From Zygaena filipendulae (taxonomy: Eukaryota; Arthropoda; Insecta; Lepidoptera; Zygaenidae), in assembly GCA_907165275.2 (NCBI GenBank), contig OU015660.1, forward strand, positions 2,792,501-2,856,500: DNA of 64,000 bases, given 5' to 3'. Made by a program: the position numbers and the translations under genes. Below, in pieces: positions 43,362 through 53,529 of the stretch (its first letter is position 1; each line of letters begins with the position of its first letter). A model generated the notes under the pieces. It was not told the DNA's origin and searched no databases. It saw nothing but the letters and a program-made list of their open reading frames with translations.

Positions 43362-43691
43362 TTTTATAAATATTGTAATATAATAATAGAGTCTAATAAA
43401 TACTAAACTCTTTTTGTCACTAGTGGATATATTAAGTTTTTATGAAAGAAAGAAAATCTCACAACACAATTATAGTTAATTAAAACTAAAACACGAGTTA
43501 ACGAAAATAATTGAAGGAGTGTTTGTGCCTGTCTCAGCATTTTGTTATGAGTGCGAAAACTACTAACGCAGATTTTCAATCAGTTCCGTTAGAGATTCAC
43601 AAGAAGCGTAGAAATTCCACGGCATTCGAAACACAATCACCTCTGTTCATACCTCAGCTTTATAGCTTCTTTGTTCACACAAAACAAAAAT

Positions 43692-43882
43692 TCAATGGTT
43701 GTGATCGTTATTTATATCTATGATTTCGTTGTCAACAGTCCTTATTTTTGCCTTGCAGCCTTTAGTGAAATGCGTGGAGCAGCTCCATCGGGTGTTCGAT
43801 CCGTTCGTGTACTGCTGGTAGTAAGTGTAGGCGCCGAGTTTGATCAATCGTTTCCCTCTCTTTGATTTTATGATAGACCATG
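43692..43882 (-). CDS. mod(mdg4): FLYWCH alternative 3' exon F16
   Basis: A 191-base cassette with acceptor ATTTTTAG before 43882. The 62 residues begin WSIIKSKRGKRLIKLGAYTY, one residue longer at the N-terminal end than the norm. RWSCSTHFTKGCKAKI and the end DHNH keep all four ligands. Right-block type. A partial MITE family A copy starts 56 bases upstream of its acceptor. Confidence 0.85.
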
Positions 43883-43937
43883 CTAAAAATATCACAGAGA
43901 ATTTTAATGGTCTGACGAAAAGGTGGATGGTTTTATT

Positions 43938-43988
43938 AATGGGGATGTTGACTACTTTTGAAAATCAAAATTCTAATTAGTCCGTCAG
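43938..43988. mobile_element. MITE family A, left-end fragment
   Basis: Only the first 50 bases are kept (GGGGATGTTGACTACTTTTG, then CTAATTAGTCCGTCAGTT). It breaks into a CCCGCGG-family head (TTCACCCGCGTGAGTTTCGA) at about 43990. Confidence 0.75.
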
Positions 43989-44282
43989 TTTCGGAGATTC
44001 ACCCGCGTGAGTTTCGAAATTCCCGCGGGAACTCCAATATTTTTTCATATTCTTCTTCTCTTTACGATAACAAATACAACAAAAAAAAGAATCATTTCTT
44101 TTTAATATCGTTCCGTCGCAGTCACAATTTTGCTATTGTCAAGTTACTAATAATATTGACAACGATGTTCTTGTAATTTATTCATTGACATAATTTGGTT
44201 CTCATTAGAATCTAAGCAGAATATCTGCTATCCGGCTATGACATATACATACATACTACATAAAAATAAATAAATGATTACA

Positions 44283-44760
44283 TTAGATTAGATTGGATTC
44301 GTTTATTTCACATTATCAAATTCAAATTACATTATAAATAATAATAATATGTCAGAGGATAATATTGTGATCGTCAAGAGGATAAATTTCATACAATTAA
44401 AATAATGTCACAACAACATTAATAAGTACGACAGCAAGTATCGAATATAGGTACACAATTTCAATAATATAAAGAATTTCAAACGAACCAAACAAAAACT
44501 GGAATAAAACAGAATAAATCAATGTCAAATGGAACATGACAATTAAAAAAAAATAGATAAAGCTACACAATGTAGTTAGGATGTCTTATAGTTAATTAAT
44601 TCAGTTACTGAATAAAATTCATTTTCAAAAAAGATTTTTTAACTGGCGATGAAATGTTCGTTATCTGTCACGTTTCTCAGATCTGCGGGTAGCCGCTCAT
44701 AATAACATGGGCCAATCACCAATGAAATTATAAAGACTCCCGGGTGGTGTCAAATTACAA
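44283..44760 (-). pseudogene. Decayed LINE tail related to 34.0-37.9 kb
   Basis: Read on the minus strand the coding end gives VIGPCYYERLPADLRN, matching VIGPTYYEHLPADIRD of the LINE at 37.5 kb. It then has a premature stop, and the 3' end reads AATAAACGAATCCAATCTAA. Stops and shifts show that it is old. Confidence 0.7.
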
Positions 44761-45239
44761 ATGGCGCACGGCGGGTTCGACTTTTAATCATCCTTGTATG
44801 GTACGCGACAGATTATAACAGTGAAAAGAATAAGTAATTATATTTTAATAAATATATTTTAAATGTTTATCGCGTACACCCGTTCCCACTTGTCGGGTGT
44901 TGGGTGGCAGCGGCGCCCGTGCGTGCTGCGATCGCACGCCATAATTACACAGATCGCGGCGCGCATGAGTTGGTCCTACTGTCTTTTTCGGTTCAAATAT
45001 AGATAAATGATACATAAGATATTGGTAGATAAGATCCGATGTACCTATGTAATCATTTTCATTGCTTTATTTATAGTTTCATAAACTTTCAATTCTATTG
45101 TCAAATATGCAAAAACCAAAAAGAAATACGAACTCTACAAACTGAATTATACGTAATTATGAGGATAATAATAGCCAAATCTAGGACATAGATACAATCC
45201 TTACTAATAGCACATATAATATAATAGGTACTATACTCT
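44761..45239. other. Spacer, no gene seen
   Basis: A GC-rich patch at 44880-44960 (TTGTCGGGTGTTGGGTGGCA) has no recognised product. The remainder is AT-rich. Confidence 0.4.
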
Positions 45240-45428
45240 AATAAGTATTATAAATGCGTGAGTTTGTTTGTCAGTTTGTTTGTTACGCTTTCACGGTTGA
45301 ACGGCTCAACCGATCATCATGAAATTTGGTATACGTTATCAGGTCAGGAGATAGGGTACTTTTTATCCTGGAATTCCCGCGGGAAGTCTAAAATTACCGC
45401 GGGTGAAACCGCGGGGGACAGCTTGTAT
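45240..45428 (-). repeat. CCCGCGG-family repeat
   Basis: Nearly full antisense copy: TAAGTATTATAAATGCG, TTTGTTTGTTACGCTTTCAC, GATCATCATGAAATTTGG, GAATTCCCGCGGGAAG and ACCGCGGGTGAAACCGCGGG. Confidence 0.8.
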
Positions 45429-45711
45429 AACATAAATCTTAGGTATTTTGTTCACAAAGGCATTTGCTGGACGAAAGCAATACCCTGGAATTAGTACGCC
45501 CTTATTAAATTTGGTGTTTATATTCTTTAAAAAACTTTTTATTCAATTTCGATTTTCAATATATTATTCTTATCACGCCCAAATGCCTGAATAAAATGAG
45601 AACAGCAAACTTTTTTTTATTTTTCGACAAAAAGTAAATGACTTTATCCGATGCTTTCGACATTCGCAAAAACCTCTCGTCAAGAGATTCGCACGCCTGT
45701 TGCAGACCCGA

Positions 45712-45908
45712 CTACACCATCTCATGGTTATGTTCATTTCTTACTCTGATTATTTCGTCACAAACCGTTAGTATAGAGGCGCGACAACGCTTACTATTGT
45801 GTGTGGAACATATCCAGAATGTTTTGTATCCGCGTGTTGTTTTCTTACAGAACTTGTAGCCATCGTATTTGAGTATTCGGGTACCTCTTCTTGAAATGTC
45901 GTATGACG
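45712..45908 (-). CDS. mod(mdg4): FLYWCH alternative 3' exon F17
   Basis: A 197-base cassette without a start codon; acceptor CTTACAG before 45908. The 64 residues begin SYDISRRGTRILKYDGYKFC. FWICSTHNSKRCRASI keeps C33 and C41, and EHNH is followed by EMV and TAG. The sequence is of the left-block type (closest to F1: SYETSTRG..IKYDGYRF) although it stands among right-block cassettes. An overlapping frame at 45768-46001 is a shadow. Confidence 0.84.
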
Positions 45909-46029
45909 CTGTAAGGATAACAAATATTTGATTAGAAAATTAGAATAAGAACATTGTTTTCGCACATCATTTCTTTTTAAATGCCATCCTGTCGCAGTCA
46001 CACAATTTTGCCAGGGTCAAATTATTTTA

Positions 46030-46268
46030 ACACTAGTTGTGCCCCGAGGTTTCACCCGCGTTAATTTCAGAGTTCCCGCGGGAATTTCGGGATAAAAAGT
46101 ACCCTATGTGTTAATTTGATGTATAAGCTATATTATTGTAAAGTTTCATTTAAATCCATTCAGTAGTTTTTGCGTGAAAGTGTAACATCCATCCATCCAT
46201 CCATCCATCCATCCATCCATACATACATATATTCTAACAAACTTTCGCGTTTATAATATTAGTAGGAT
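46030..46268 (+). repeat. CCCGCGG-family repeat with (CATC)n
   Basis: Sense copy: ACTAGTTGTGCCCCGAGGTT, ACCCGCGTTAATTTCAGAG, AAAAAGTACCCTATGTG, then a (CATC) microsatellite at 46190-46218 and the end ATTCTAACAAACTTTCGCG, TATAATATTAGTAGG. Confidence 0.8.
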
Positions 46269-46596
46269 GTCGAAAAAATTAATACTTTAAAAGTTATTGA
46301 ACATTAGTTTGGATGTGGCCTATCTACGAAATTCCAAGCGCTACGCCCGCGCCTACCGGTTCGATTTTTTTTTGCTGCGGGCGGCGTACGCGCCAAATAT
46401 TGTATTATAAATAATTTAGACATTGCATGGGCTAGTAAAAATGAAAAAATATAACCTATATTAAAACATAGTGCGATCGATTCGCTAGACGATTCTGAGC
46501 AAACTAGTTTTTAGTTTTCAGTTAAATCATTGACACGTTGTATATTAATAGCAAGGAATATTAATAATAAAACGCTTTGCGCACAAAATGCAAATT

Positions 46597-46784
46597 TTAA
46601 TGGTTGTGATCGTTTAAAACATAAATTAATCTGTTGTTAAAAGTTCTTAACTTTGCTTTGCACCCCTTGGCCTGATGCGTGGAACAAATCCACCGGATCT
46701 TGGGACCGGCGGCAAAACGCTGACAGAAAGTGTAATCACCGATTTTGATTAAAGTTTTCCCTTTCTGCGATTTCACTATAGACA
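46597..46784 (-). CDS. mod(mdg4): FLYWCH alternative 3' exon F18
   Basis: Canonical 188-base cassette with acceptor TTTCAG before 46784. The 61 residues begin SIVKSQKGKTLIKIGDYTFC. RWICSTHQAKGCKAKL, C33/C41 and the end DHNH are intact. It opens a run of regularly spaced right-block cassettes (F18-F23, about 0.7-1.1 kb apart). Confidence 0.87.
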
Positions 46785-46799
46785 CTGAAAGGGCAACAA

Positions 46800-47264
46800 G
46801 ATATTTAATGTAAAGATAAAATATAAAAGATTAAGAAGGGATAAATGAAAAAAAAGGTTTTTATTCGAATATAGAGTCCCAAAAATCAAAATTCAATAGA
46901 GGCAAAGAGTATCAAAAAACACAATCATCACTCAACTCACTGTCAACACTAATATTGGTACTGCGGCTTATTTACCGGCAAGAAATCGTACAGATTTTGG
47001 ACTCAGCTCCGGAGTGAACTCACTTACGAGGACTGGTCGACCCCATGAATGAGATGTAGAGCACCCCGACATGCGAGTACGAGTAGCTTAGGTTACATAA
47101 CTACTGCTGACAAAGACGCACGAGCTGAGCGAGGGTAGCCACCGTGCCGCGCCGGTTAAATAGTACAGAAACAAGAGCACTGCTTCGCGAGACTCCATCG
47201 ACTTTATATATTTTACACCTTATTGCCATTGATAAATTAAGACTTCAAACTGTAACATAATATC
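46800..47264. other. Spacer, no gene seen
   Basis: Intron-like sequence between F18 and F19; no repeat recognised. Confidence 0.45.
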
Positions 47265-47452
47265 TTAATGGTTATGTTTATTTAACATTAATACGATTTC
47301 ATTGTCAATAGTTTTAATTTTAGCCTTGCAGTTTCTATAGGAATACGCTGAACAAGCCCACTGGGTACTGGTCTCACTTGTGTACCGTCGACAAAAAGTG
47401 TAATCACCGAGTTGGATCATGGTTTGTCCCTTTCTGGATTTGATGAAAGACA
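47265..47452 (-). CDS. mod(mdg4): FLYWCH alternative 3' exon F19
   Basis: Canonical 188-base cassette with acceptor TTTTTCAG before 47452. The 61 residues begin SFIKSRKGQTMIQLGDYTFC. The zinc ligands are intact but the loop lacks THH (WACSAYSYRNCKAKI), and the terminal half is KHNH. The loss of THH parallels F10 and F29 and probably alters partner or DNA contact rather than zinc binding. Confidence 0.85.
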
Positions 47453-47459
47453 CTGAAAA

Positions 47460-47970
47460 ATTACTATGCGATTAACACGTTCAATTCAAATAAAACACTT
47501 GTTAAGTGCTCTAGTTGTGATTATGGTAACCAGCCCAACCGCCACGAAAGTTAGTGAGTCACAGGGTTATAATAACAATATTTCGTCAATAGGGGTACAT
47601 AATCTTTAATATCATGTTTGAATCATTAACTTTGATAAAAAATTAAGGATATATGGTGTTACTACAAAAAAAACACATTTTAGAAATAATATCACCTTTA
47701 GGTAGGTATATTCTATATTATGATTTTCGGAATGATACAAACATTTAAAACGTTTAATGTCAAAGTTCATGTGACCGGTCATCATATTCATCTTATATTC
47801 ATCGTCGAGAGTCGCAATTTTTTTTAAATACAAATTTCAATTTAATATTTTATTTCACACACATATACATATATATTTCGCCCTCTCTCAATTTTTGGTA
47901 AAAATAAACGCGAATTCTACTCTTTTATTATAATATCGTTATATCGTTTGTGGAAACTTCAGGCTTATTC
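47460..47970. other. Spacer, no gene seen
   Basis: AT-rich intron-like stretch between F19 and the decayed cassette at 47971. Confidence 0.45.
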
Positions 47971-48070
47971 ATTAGTCATTGGAAATATAAATTATTACGC
48001 TATCAATAGTTACCCCCGCAGCCTTAGTGGTTATGCCTAGAACAATCTTGTATTGACTATAGTGAGTTTA
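47971..48070 (-). pseudogene. Decayed FLYWCH cassette next to F20
   Basis: The minus strand aligns with the central and distal part of F20: ATACAAGAT, TTGTTCTAGGCATAACCACT (F20 has CTCATAACCACA), AAGGCTGCGGGGG, and AACTATTGATAGCG. It lacks the W-x-C context, has lost bases, and its 5' half has been replaced by a CCCGCGG-family repeat that starts at about 48083. A dead duplicate of F20. Confidence 0.65.
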
Positions 48071-48082
48071 TTGATACACTAA

Positions 48083-48260
48083 ACCAGCTGTGCCCCGGTG
48101 TCACCCGTGTGAATTTCGGAATTTCCGCAGGAACTCCCAAAGTAGCTTAATTTACTTCTTATAACATCAGCTAATTAGCAGTGAAAGTCCCGTCAAAATC
48201 AGTCCAACCGTTTTCAATTCACACGCACGAGTATCGAAATTCCCGAAGGAACTCCAAACT
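48083..48260 (+). repeat. CCCGCGG-family repeat
   Basis: Sense copy from CCAGCTGTGCCCCGGTGTCA through GAATTTCGGAATTTCCGCAG to CAAAATCAGTCCAACCG. A second head fragment (AATTCCCGAAGGAACTCC) follows. Confidence 0.7.
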
Positions 48261-48404
48261 TCATTTACACAAACCTTGTCCTGACAATAACGAACACAAA
48301 AAAAAGAACTATCCAATTTTGTACAGTCGTTTGGAAGTGATTTTCGTACATACACTTCGGCGATTCATTTTTATTTACATAAAGATAGCGTAAAAAAACC
48401 TTCA

Positions 48405-48592
48405 TCAATGATTGTGATCGTTTAAAATATCAACGATTTCGTTGTTAATAGTTGTTACTTTCGCCCTGCAGCCTTTGTGGTTATGAGTAGAACAATTCCA
48501 CCGTATCTTGTATCCATAAGTGAGCTGACGGCAGAATGTGTAATCTCCAATTTTTATTAGCGGTTTCCCTCTTTGTGACGTTATGTAAGATG
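48405..48592 (-). CDS. mod(mdg4): FLYWCH alternative 3' exon F20
   Basis: Canonical 188-base cassette without a start codon; acceptor TTTTACAG before 48592. The 61 residues begin SYITSQRGKPLIKIGDYTFC. RWNCSTHNHKGCRAKV has C33/C41, and the end is DHNH. An AATAAA lies about 35 bases past the stop on the minus strand (near 48370), a plausible poly(A) signal for this isoform. Closely similar to F27 (SKRGKPLIKIGEYTFC, RWNCSTHNHKGCRAN). Confidence 0.87.
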
Positions 48593-48599
48593 CTGTAAA

Positions 48600-49112
48600 A
48601 AAGTTTTAGTTTAAAACCAGAAATTATATGACCAATCTAATGCGATTCACCCACATAGGGGTCGATTTTTCAAACACCAAAATATGTGTTTATATGAAAA
48701 GAAGAGAACTCATAAAAGGCATAACCCACCCTAGTCTGAAAGTGACATAAGTGGACTAAACACGAATATGATGCACGCTGCGTTCGGAATTCTAATCTGT
48801 ATACGTAGAAACATTTACTCCGGCCAGGACTCAACTGCCCTTGACTTAATAGAAATATTATTTTCATTACTCATACTCGGAAAGTAGGTCTGAAGTTGTC
48901 TGAGAAGCGGGTTGAAAGTAACACTTTTCAGCCCTAGGGAGAATCGCTTTCAACTGACAGCTGGATAATGCAGAAACTCAAGTTTTTTTTTTATGTTATA
49001 GGGGGCATACTTACTGGCCAGTAGCACACCTAATGGTTGATTTATGTAAAATAAAATTCACTCATTTTTTTTTCATTAAAATGAAAACTACAATCATAAC
49101 AAGACGAAAGAT
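48600..49112. other. Spacer, no gene seen
   Basis: AT-rich intron-like stretch; a short minus-strand frame at 48670-48867 has no domain. Confidence 0.45.
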
Positions 49113-49300
49113 TTAATGGTTGTGTTCATTTACAATTTCCACCACTACGTTGTCAATTGTTGTAACTTTTGCCTTGCAGCCTTTGTGGAGGTGCGTCGAA
49201 CACCACCATTTGCTACGGGATTTGTTCACGTACCGCTGGCAGTAAGTGTAGTCACCGAGTTGGATTAAGATATTCCCTTTTCTTGATTTTATAAAACTTA
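49113..49300 (-). CDS. mod(mdg4): FLYWCH alternative 3' exon F21
   Basis: Canonical 188-base cassette without a start codon; acceptor TTTCCAG before 49300. The 61 residues begin SFIKSRKGNILIQLGDYTYC. The core is KWWCSTHLHKGCKAKV with two Trp before C33; the end is EHNH. Next to F22 and F23 in both position and sequence (SRKG-x-ILI/VLL). Confidence 0.86.
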
Positions 49301-49410
49301 CTGGAAAGGAGTTGTTAACGCTAATTTATTATATACATGAGTGGCATTTTTAGAGATTACTGCAACGTTTTGATATCACACAGCCTATGCTTTTCTGCAG
49401 GGAAGAAGCA

Positions 49411-49888
49411 ATCTATACATATAAAATGCTTTGTCCTGAATGACTGATGGATCTACACACAGCCTCAACCACTGATCGCAGAAACCTGAAACTTGGAGGG
49501 TGCGTTCTTTGTATGACGTAGGCATCCGATGAGAAAGAATTTTTGAAATTCAACCCCTGAAGGGATGAAAGGGGGTTGCAAAGTTTGTATGGAACAATTC
49601 CACGGGAACTTCGAAATTATCACGGGTGAAACCGCGCGGGACAGCTAGTCTATACATATAAATTGCTTTGTCCTGAATGACTGATGGATCAACGCACAGC
49701 CTAAACCGCTGATCGTAGAGACCTGAAACTTGGATGGTGTGTTCTTTGTATGACTTAGGCATCCGATAAGAAAAGATTTTTGAAAATTCAACCCCTAAGG
49801 GGATGAAAAGGGGTTGCAAATTTTGTATGGAACAATCCGCGGAAACTTCGAAATTATCGCGGGCGAAACCGCGCGGGATAGCTAGTCA
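49411..49888 (-). repeat. Tandem pair of a 237-bp interspersed repeat
   Basis: TCTATACATATAAAATGCTT at 49412 and TCTATACATATAAATTGCTT at 49649 begin two adjacent units. Each has CTGAATGACTGATGGATC, GTGTTCTTTGTATGAC.TAGGCATCCGAT, AATTCAACCCCT..GGGATGAAA and the end GGGTGAAACCGCGCGGGACA. It ends like the CCCGCGG family but has a different body. Confidence 0.85.
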
Positions 49889-50070
49889 ATAGTAAAATTA
49901 ATTAATAAAAATCAATTTACTTACGTATAACGTAATTAGTAATTAATAATAATAATAAGAACACAATTTATTCATCAAAAACAATTTCAGAAAAATATGC
50001 ACCACAAAGTCACGAAGTTTACTGGATTAAAATCTAAAATTTACACATACGCCCTAATTTTAACAAAATG

Positions 50071-50258
50071 TTAATGATTGTGTTCGTTTTTAATATCAGT
50101 TACTTTGTTGTCGATAGTTTTAATCCTTGCCTTGCAGCCTTTGTTGCAATGTGTTGAACAAATCCACCGGATACGCGGTCCATTAATTTTTTTCCGGTAG
50201 TAAGTGTAGTCACCGATTTTCATTAAGATTTTCCCTTTTCTTGATTTTGTAAGACATA
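50071..50258 (-). CDS. mod(mdg4): FLYWCH alternative 3' exon F22
   Basis: Canonical 188-base cassette; acceptor TTTTCCAG before 50258. The 61 residues begin CLTKSRKGKILMKIGDYTYY. RWICSTHCNKGCKARI keeps C33 and C41, with a further Cys at 37, and the end is EHNH. A minus-strand AATAAA lies about 105 bases past the stop (near 49967). Confidence 0.86.
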
Positions 50259-50279
50259 CTGGAAAACAGAAGTTTACTT

Positions 50280-51156
50280 ATATTAAAAAATATAAATAAT
50301 GTTAAAAATAAATTAAGTATGAAATTGTGAATGCTGCTGCCGAGCCCCCACCCTGAAGCTGTACTCATGCCTGCCCTTTTCTTTCGTTTTGTTTTTTCTC
50401 TAATTGGCTAGTAGATGCGCATGCTGTGGTCATCTATTATCCGGTTACATAATCTGTCAACTTTGTAAGATGATACCAACTTACAGATGCATTATTATAG
50501 TAACCTGTTGATGGTCCTAAATAAATAAATAAATATACTGTTGTCACGTACATATTAAAAATAGCGATATAATACCTACCTTACCTAAAAATTTTTCCTT
50601 AAATGCCCGAATTTCGTATACTTAATTAAAAAATATGTAAGATGTGGTAAAATCTTTCATCCAGCTCCCTTAACCAGCCAAAATGACAAACGACAATCGT
50701 TAACGCATATACAACCAAGGGACGAATCGTTAAGTGACATGGTTGAGTAAAAGTCCACATAATGATACCGTTCCTTAATTATCTTTCTATGCTTTAATGA
50801 TTATAGATGGTCAACATCCGCTGATATAAAGAGTTCTTGCGAATTTATTTATTTATTTATTAAAGCACACAACACAGATTACATCTTATAGTATTATAAA
50901 AATATATTAGTGCCTATTAAGTAATTAAGTTCAGACATGTATCCAAAATTTTGTATTATCTTTCTTATAATTTATTTATCATAGATAGCTAAACATTTTT
51001 CTATTGGAGGATAAGCGCTTTGTTTACATTATACATGAAGGAATATAATTGTACTATAATTATATTCCTCCATGTAAAATGGATGCGGAACAAATCGCGG
51101 CGAGACCAGCAAGCGAATAAATAAACTAAAGATTTCGATCGTATCCAAATAGAAAT
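50280..51156. other. Spacer with LINE-tail-like T-rich tracts
   Basis: A (TTTA)n tract at 50838-50862 with AAGCACACAACACAGATT next to it matches 30700-30740 and is probably a LINE end. ATTATATTCCT / AGGAATATAATT inverted repeats lie around 51040-51070. No exon. Confidence 0.45.
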
Positions 51157-51344
51157 TTAATGGGTGTGATTGTTTTTAATATCTACGACTTCGTTATCAA
51201 CAGTTCGAATGTTAGCCCTGCATCCCTTGCAGTAATGTGTGGAGCAACCCCATCGCACACTGGTTCCACTCTTGTATTGCTGATAATATGTGTAGTCACC
51301 ACATTTGAGTAGAACATTCCCTCTTTTTGATTTTATAAACGTTA
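51157..51344 (-). CDS. mod(mdg4): FLYWCH alternative 3' exon F23
   Basis: Canonical 188-base cassette without a start codon; acceptor TTTTTCAG before 51344. The 61 residues begin TFIKSKRGNVLLKCGDYTYY. RWGCSTHYCKGCRANI has a further Cys at 38 between the ligands C33 and C41; the end is HTH (H59, H61), as in F6. Stop TAA directly after. Confidence 0.86.
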
Positions 51345-51359
51345 CTGAAAAATAAAGTA

Positions 51360-51985
51360 GTAGTATATTATAAGAGTAAGTATATGAGAGTATAAATATA
51401 ATGTTTGTAACCCGTTTGCAGGTATAATTCCAACCAAATCTTAGGTAAAAAATAAATCTTATTTACCTTTAGGTAGGTAGGTAAATACCAAGGATTATTT
51501 AGAAGGATCAAAGGCCAAACCGTTACAGCGTTTAGCAATTTTCCGATCAAGAAGTGCCATAGGCAAGGAAATCATTCATCTATTTTAGCAATAAGATAAG
51601 ATTAAGATAATAAGATTTAGAGAAGTATCTCAAAATTCTAGTAAATAGAAGTAAGTGGCATCACACTTTTTAAGCATTTTGATACTGTAATCTTAAGAAT
51701 TTTATTCCGAAGGCTTATTTTATCGCTTATCCTATTTGTTATAACGTATACTTTCAGTCCTGTAAATATTTGCAGCTAATTTTACCACATTCTGTATAAG
51801 CGTTCTTATAAACTGGTTAGAAATGCCATTTAGAGTCTCGGATAACTTAAGGCACAAAATAGAAATTAAACAATAAAAATACTAATAAAATTTTACACGG
51901 TTTTTTAATTTATTTTTACAGTATATAGTGGGAGCGAGCTGCACAGTATTATTATTTTTATTTACATCATTATTGTGTTTTTATT
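51360..51985. other. Spacer, no gene seen
   Basis: AT-rich sequence upstream of F23 on the minus strand; no cassette or repeat recognised. Confidence 0.45.
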
Positions 51986-51989
51986 TATA

Positions 51990-52205
51990 ATATCTGGGTG
52001 ACTGACATTCGCTCGTATCGCCATCTGTCGTTAAGTAGAAAAGCAGTAAACACTCATTTTTCATTGCCTGTAAACAACACACACACTAAACACGGATAAA
52101 ACGACGTTTTCTAAAAATGAAACCTAGCTAGATCGATTAATCGCCCCCGAAACCCCCTGCACACTAAAATTCATGAAATTCGTTGAAGCCGTTTCCAAAA
52201 TTCAG
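51990..52205 (+). repeat. RTE-like LINE 3' end, copy 2
   Basis: Matches 30381-30590: TCTGGGTGACTG, CGCCATCTGTCGTTAAG, AAAATGAAACCTAGCTAGAT, CGCCCCCGAAACCCCCTGCA, and the end AATTCGTTGAAGCCGTTTCC. The last phrase is typical of RTE tails. Confidence 0.65.
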
Positions 52206-52329
52206 ATTATAAACATATATTATATATATTTATGTACAAGAATTGTTTGTTTAAAAATATTTGATGCTAGATAGATTATACCTAAATGTGCGATTATAAT
52301 TATAAAATATTTTATTATTATTTCTATTT

Positions 52330-52580
52330 TTAGGCTGCACCGCTCACTACTCGCACCCAATGGTTTAGGATGGGACTATCGTACCTCGTTGCCGCTTTTT
52401 CTCGTCGCTCGTTGTTGCTTTCAGGATGCTGTTGTTGCTACTCACACCCATTCGAAGTTTTTGCTACGGGAGCTGGATTGCGGCCCGAACCGTAATCGAG
52501 GGCGTAACGAAAAAAAATGTCTTTTCAAGACAGCAAATAAAGAAACGTGTCAAAGAAAATTTCAATATAATCATTAAATA
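52330..52580 (+). other. GC-richer unassigned stretch
   Basis: The open frame 52389-52577 (MPLFLVARCCFQDAVVATHT) has no recognised domain. I list it only as an unassigned segment next to the piggyBac remnant. Confidence 0.2.
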
Positions 52581-52621
52581 TTTAGGTTTTTTTAATTTGG
52601 TTTGAATATAACAAGCAAAAA

Positions 52622-52915
52622 TCACAACAAAAACATAAAACTGTGAAATAGCAGGAAACAGTTTCTCTTGTCATTCAAACACAAGTGGACCTTACATTTT
52701 CTGCATTTGACATAGGATTTACAGGTACAGTCTGGCGCTTTACAGCGTTGTCTGGATCCCCACACAGGTAAGTGGTCCATTTGGTCCAGACGGATGCCCT
52801 GGGATGGCCTTACAGCAATAGCTCTTCTGGGTTTCTTTTCTTGAGTTGCATTTTCTAGAAGATTAGAGGGGAGCCTTTCACGTTTCGCTCGTTTCGTACT
52901 GAGTTTATTGGACAT
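52622..52915 (-). pseudogene. piggyBac transposase C-terminal fragment
   Basis: The frame ends in a cysteine-rich block, DHLPVWGSRQRCKAPDCTCK then YVKCRKCKVHLCLNDKRNCF, the RING-like C-terminal domain of piggyBac transposases that binds the element ends. It is preceded by a basic linker with MSNKLSTKRAKRERLP. The catalytic DDD domain is missing: just upstream (above 52915) the sequence changes to an unrelated fragment. Not functional. Confidence 0.75.
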
Positions 52916-53030
52916 GCATGGTCAAGGCTTCATCTACAGCTACCTTGAAATTGCATAGCGGTGACAATGCATCGGCATCAGCATTCCCTGCATGCCTTAC
53001 GCACCTGTAGATGTGCGTGAGGTATTTGAG
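52911..53030 (-). pseudogene. Possible retroelement RNase H/integrase junction fragment
   Basis: The minus strand reads LKYLTHIYRCVRHAGNADAD followed by ALSPLCNFKVAVDEAL, resembling the short ADALS-containing segment between RNase H and integrase of LTR retrotransposons. It is about 38 codons only, and abuts the piggyBac remnant. Uncertain. Confidence 0.3.
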
Positions 53031-53139
53031 GACATAGGTACTGATAATAATTAAACTAAATGGTTGACAATTCTAGCAAAATTTTGTGGAACACACATCT
53101 TTTACAGCTTAGTAAAATGTTGCGCTAAACAATTTTTAC

Positions 53140-53525
53140 TGTTATATGCAAAAGTGAGTTTGTTTGTTTGTTACGCTTTCACGCCTTAACGGCTCACCGC
53201 TGAGACGTCATCATGAAATGCATATACGTTGTCAGGGGTACAGAACTCCGAAATTAACGCGGATGAAACCGCAGGGAACAGCTATTAATAAAATATAGAT
53301 AACATTCCGTATTTTTAACATGCTGAAACCGTGTTTTGTTTTTGATATTAAGACCTTCTGAAACTTGTTATCGCGGATTTCCCGCGGGAACTCCGAAGTT
53401 AACGAGGGTTAGAATTCTTTAAATTTTGTATACTGCAGGGGTACTTGTCAGGGGTACAGAGACGATATGGGGTACTTTTATCCCGGAATCCCCGCAGGAT
53501 CTCCGAAATGAACGTGGGTTTGACT
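53140..53525 (-). repeat. Two CCCGCGG-family repeats
   Basis: One antisense copy at about 53145-53285 (TTTGTTTGTTACGCTTTCAC; GATGAAACCGCAGGGAACAG). A second, more diverged one at about 53370-53525 contains TTCCCGCGGGAACTCC and ATCTCCGAAATGAACGTGGG. Confidence 0.65.
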
Positions 53526-53529
53526 AGTA

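Noticed and set aside
45768..46001. 77-codon minus frame over cassette F17
   Set aside because: A shadow frame; the acceptor-phased frame encodes the zinc finger and stops at 45712.
46190..46218. CRISPR-like short repeats
   Set aside because: A (CATC)n microsatellite inside an interspersed repeat; no spacers, and the genome is eukaryotic.
52389..52577. Plus frame starting MPLFLVARCC as a gene
   Set aside because: No domain, no conserved context, adjacent to transposon remnants; length is within chance.
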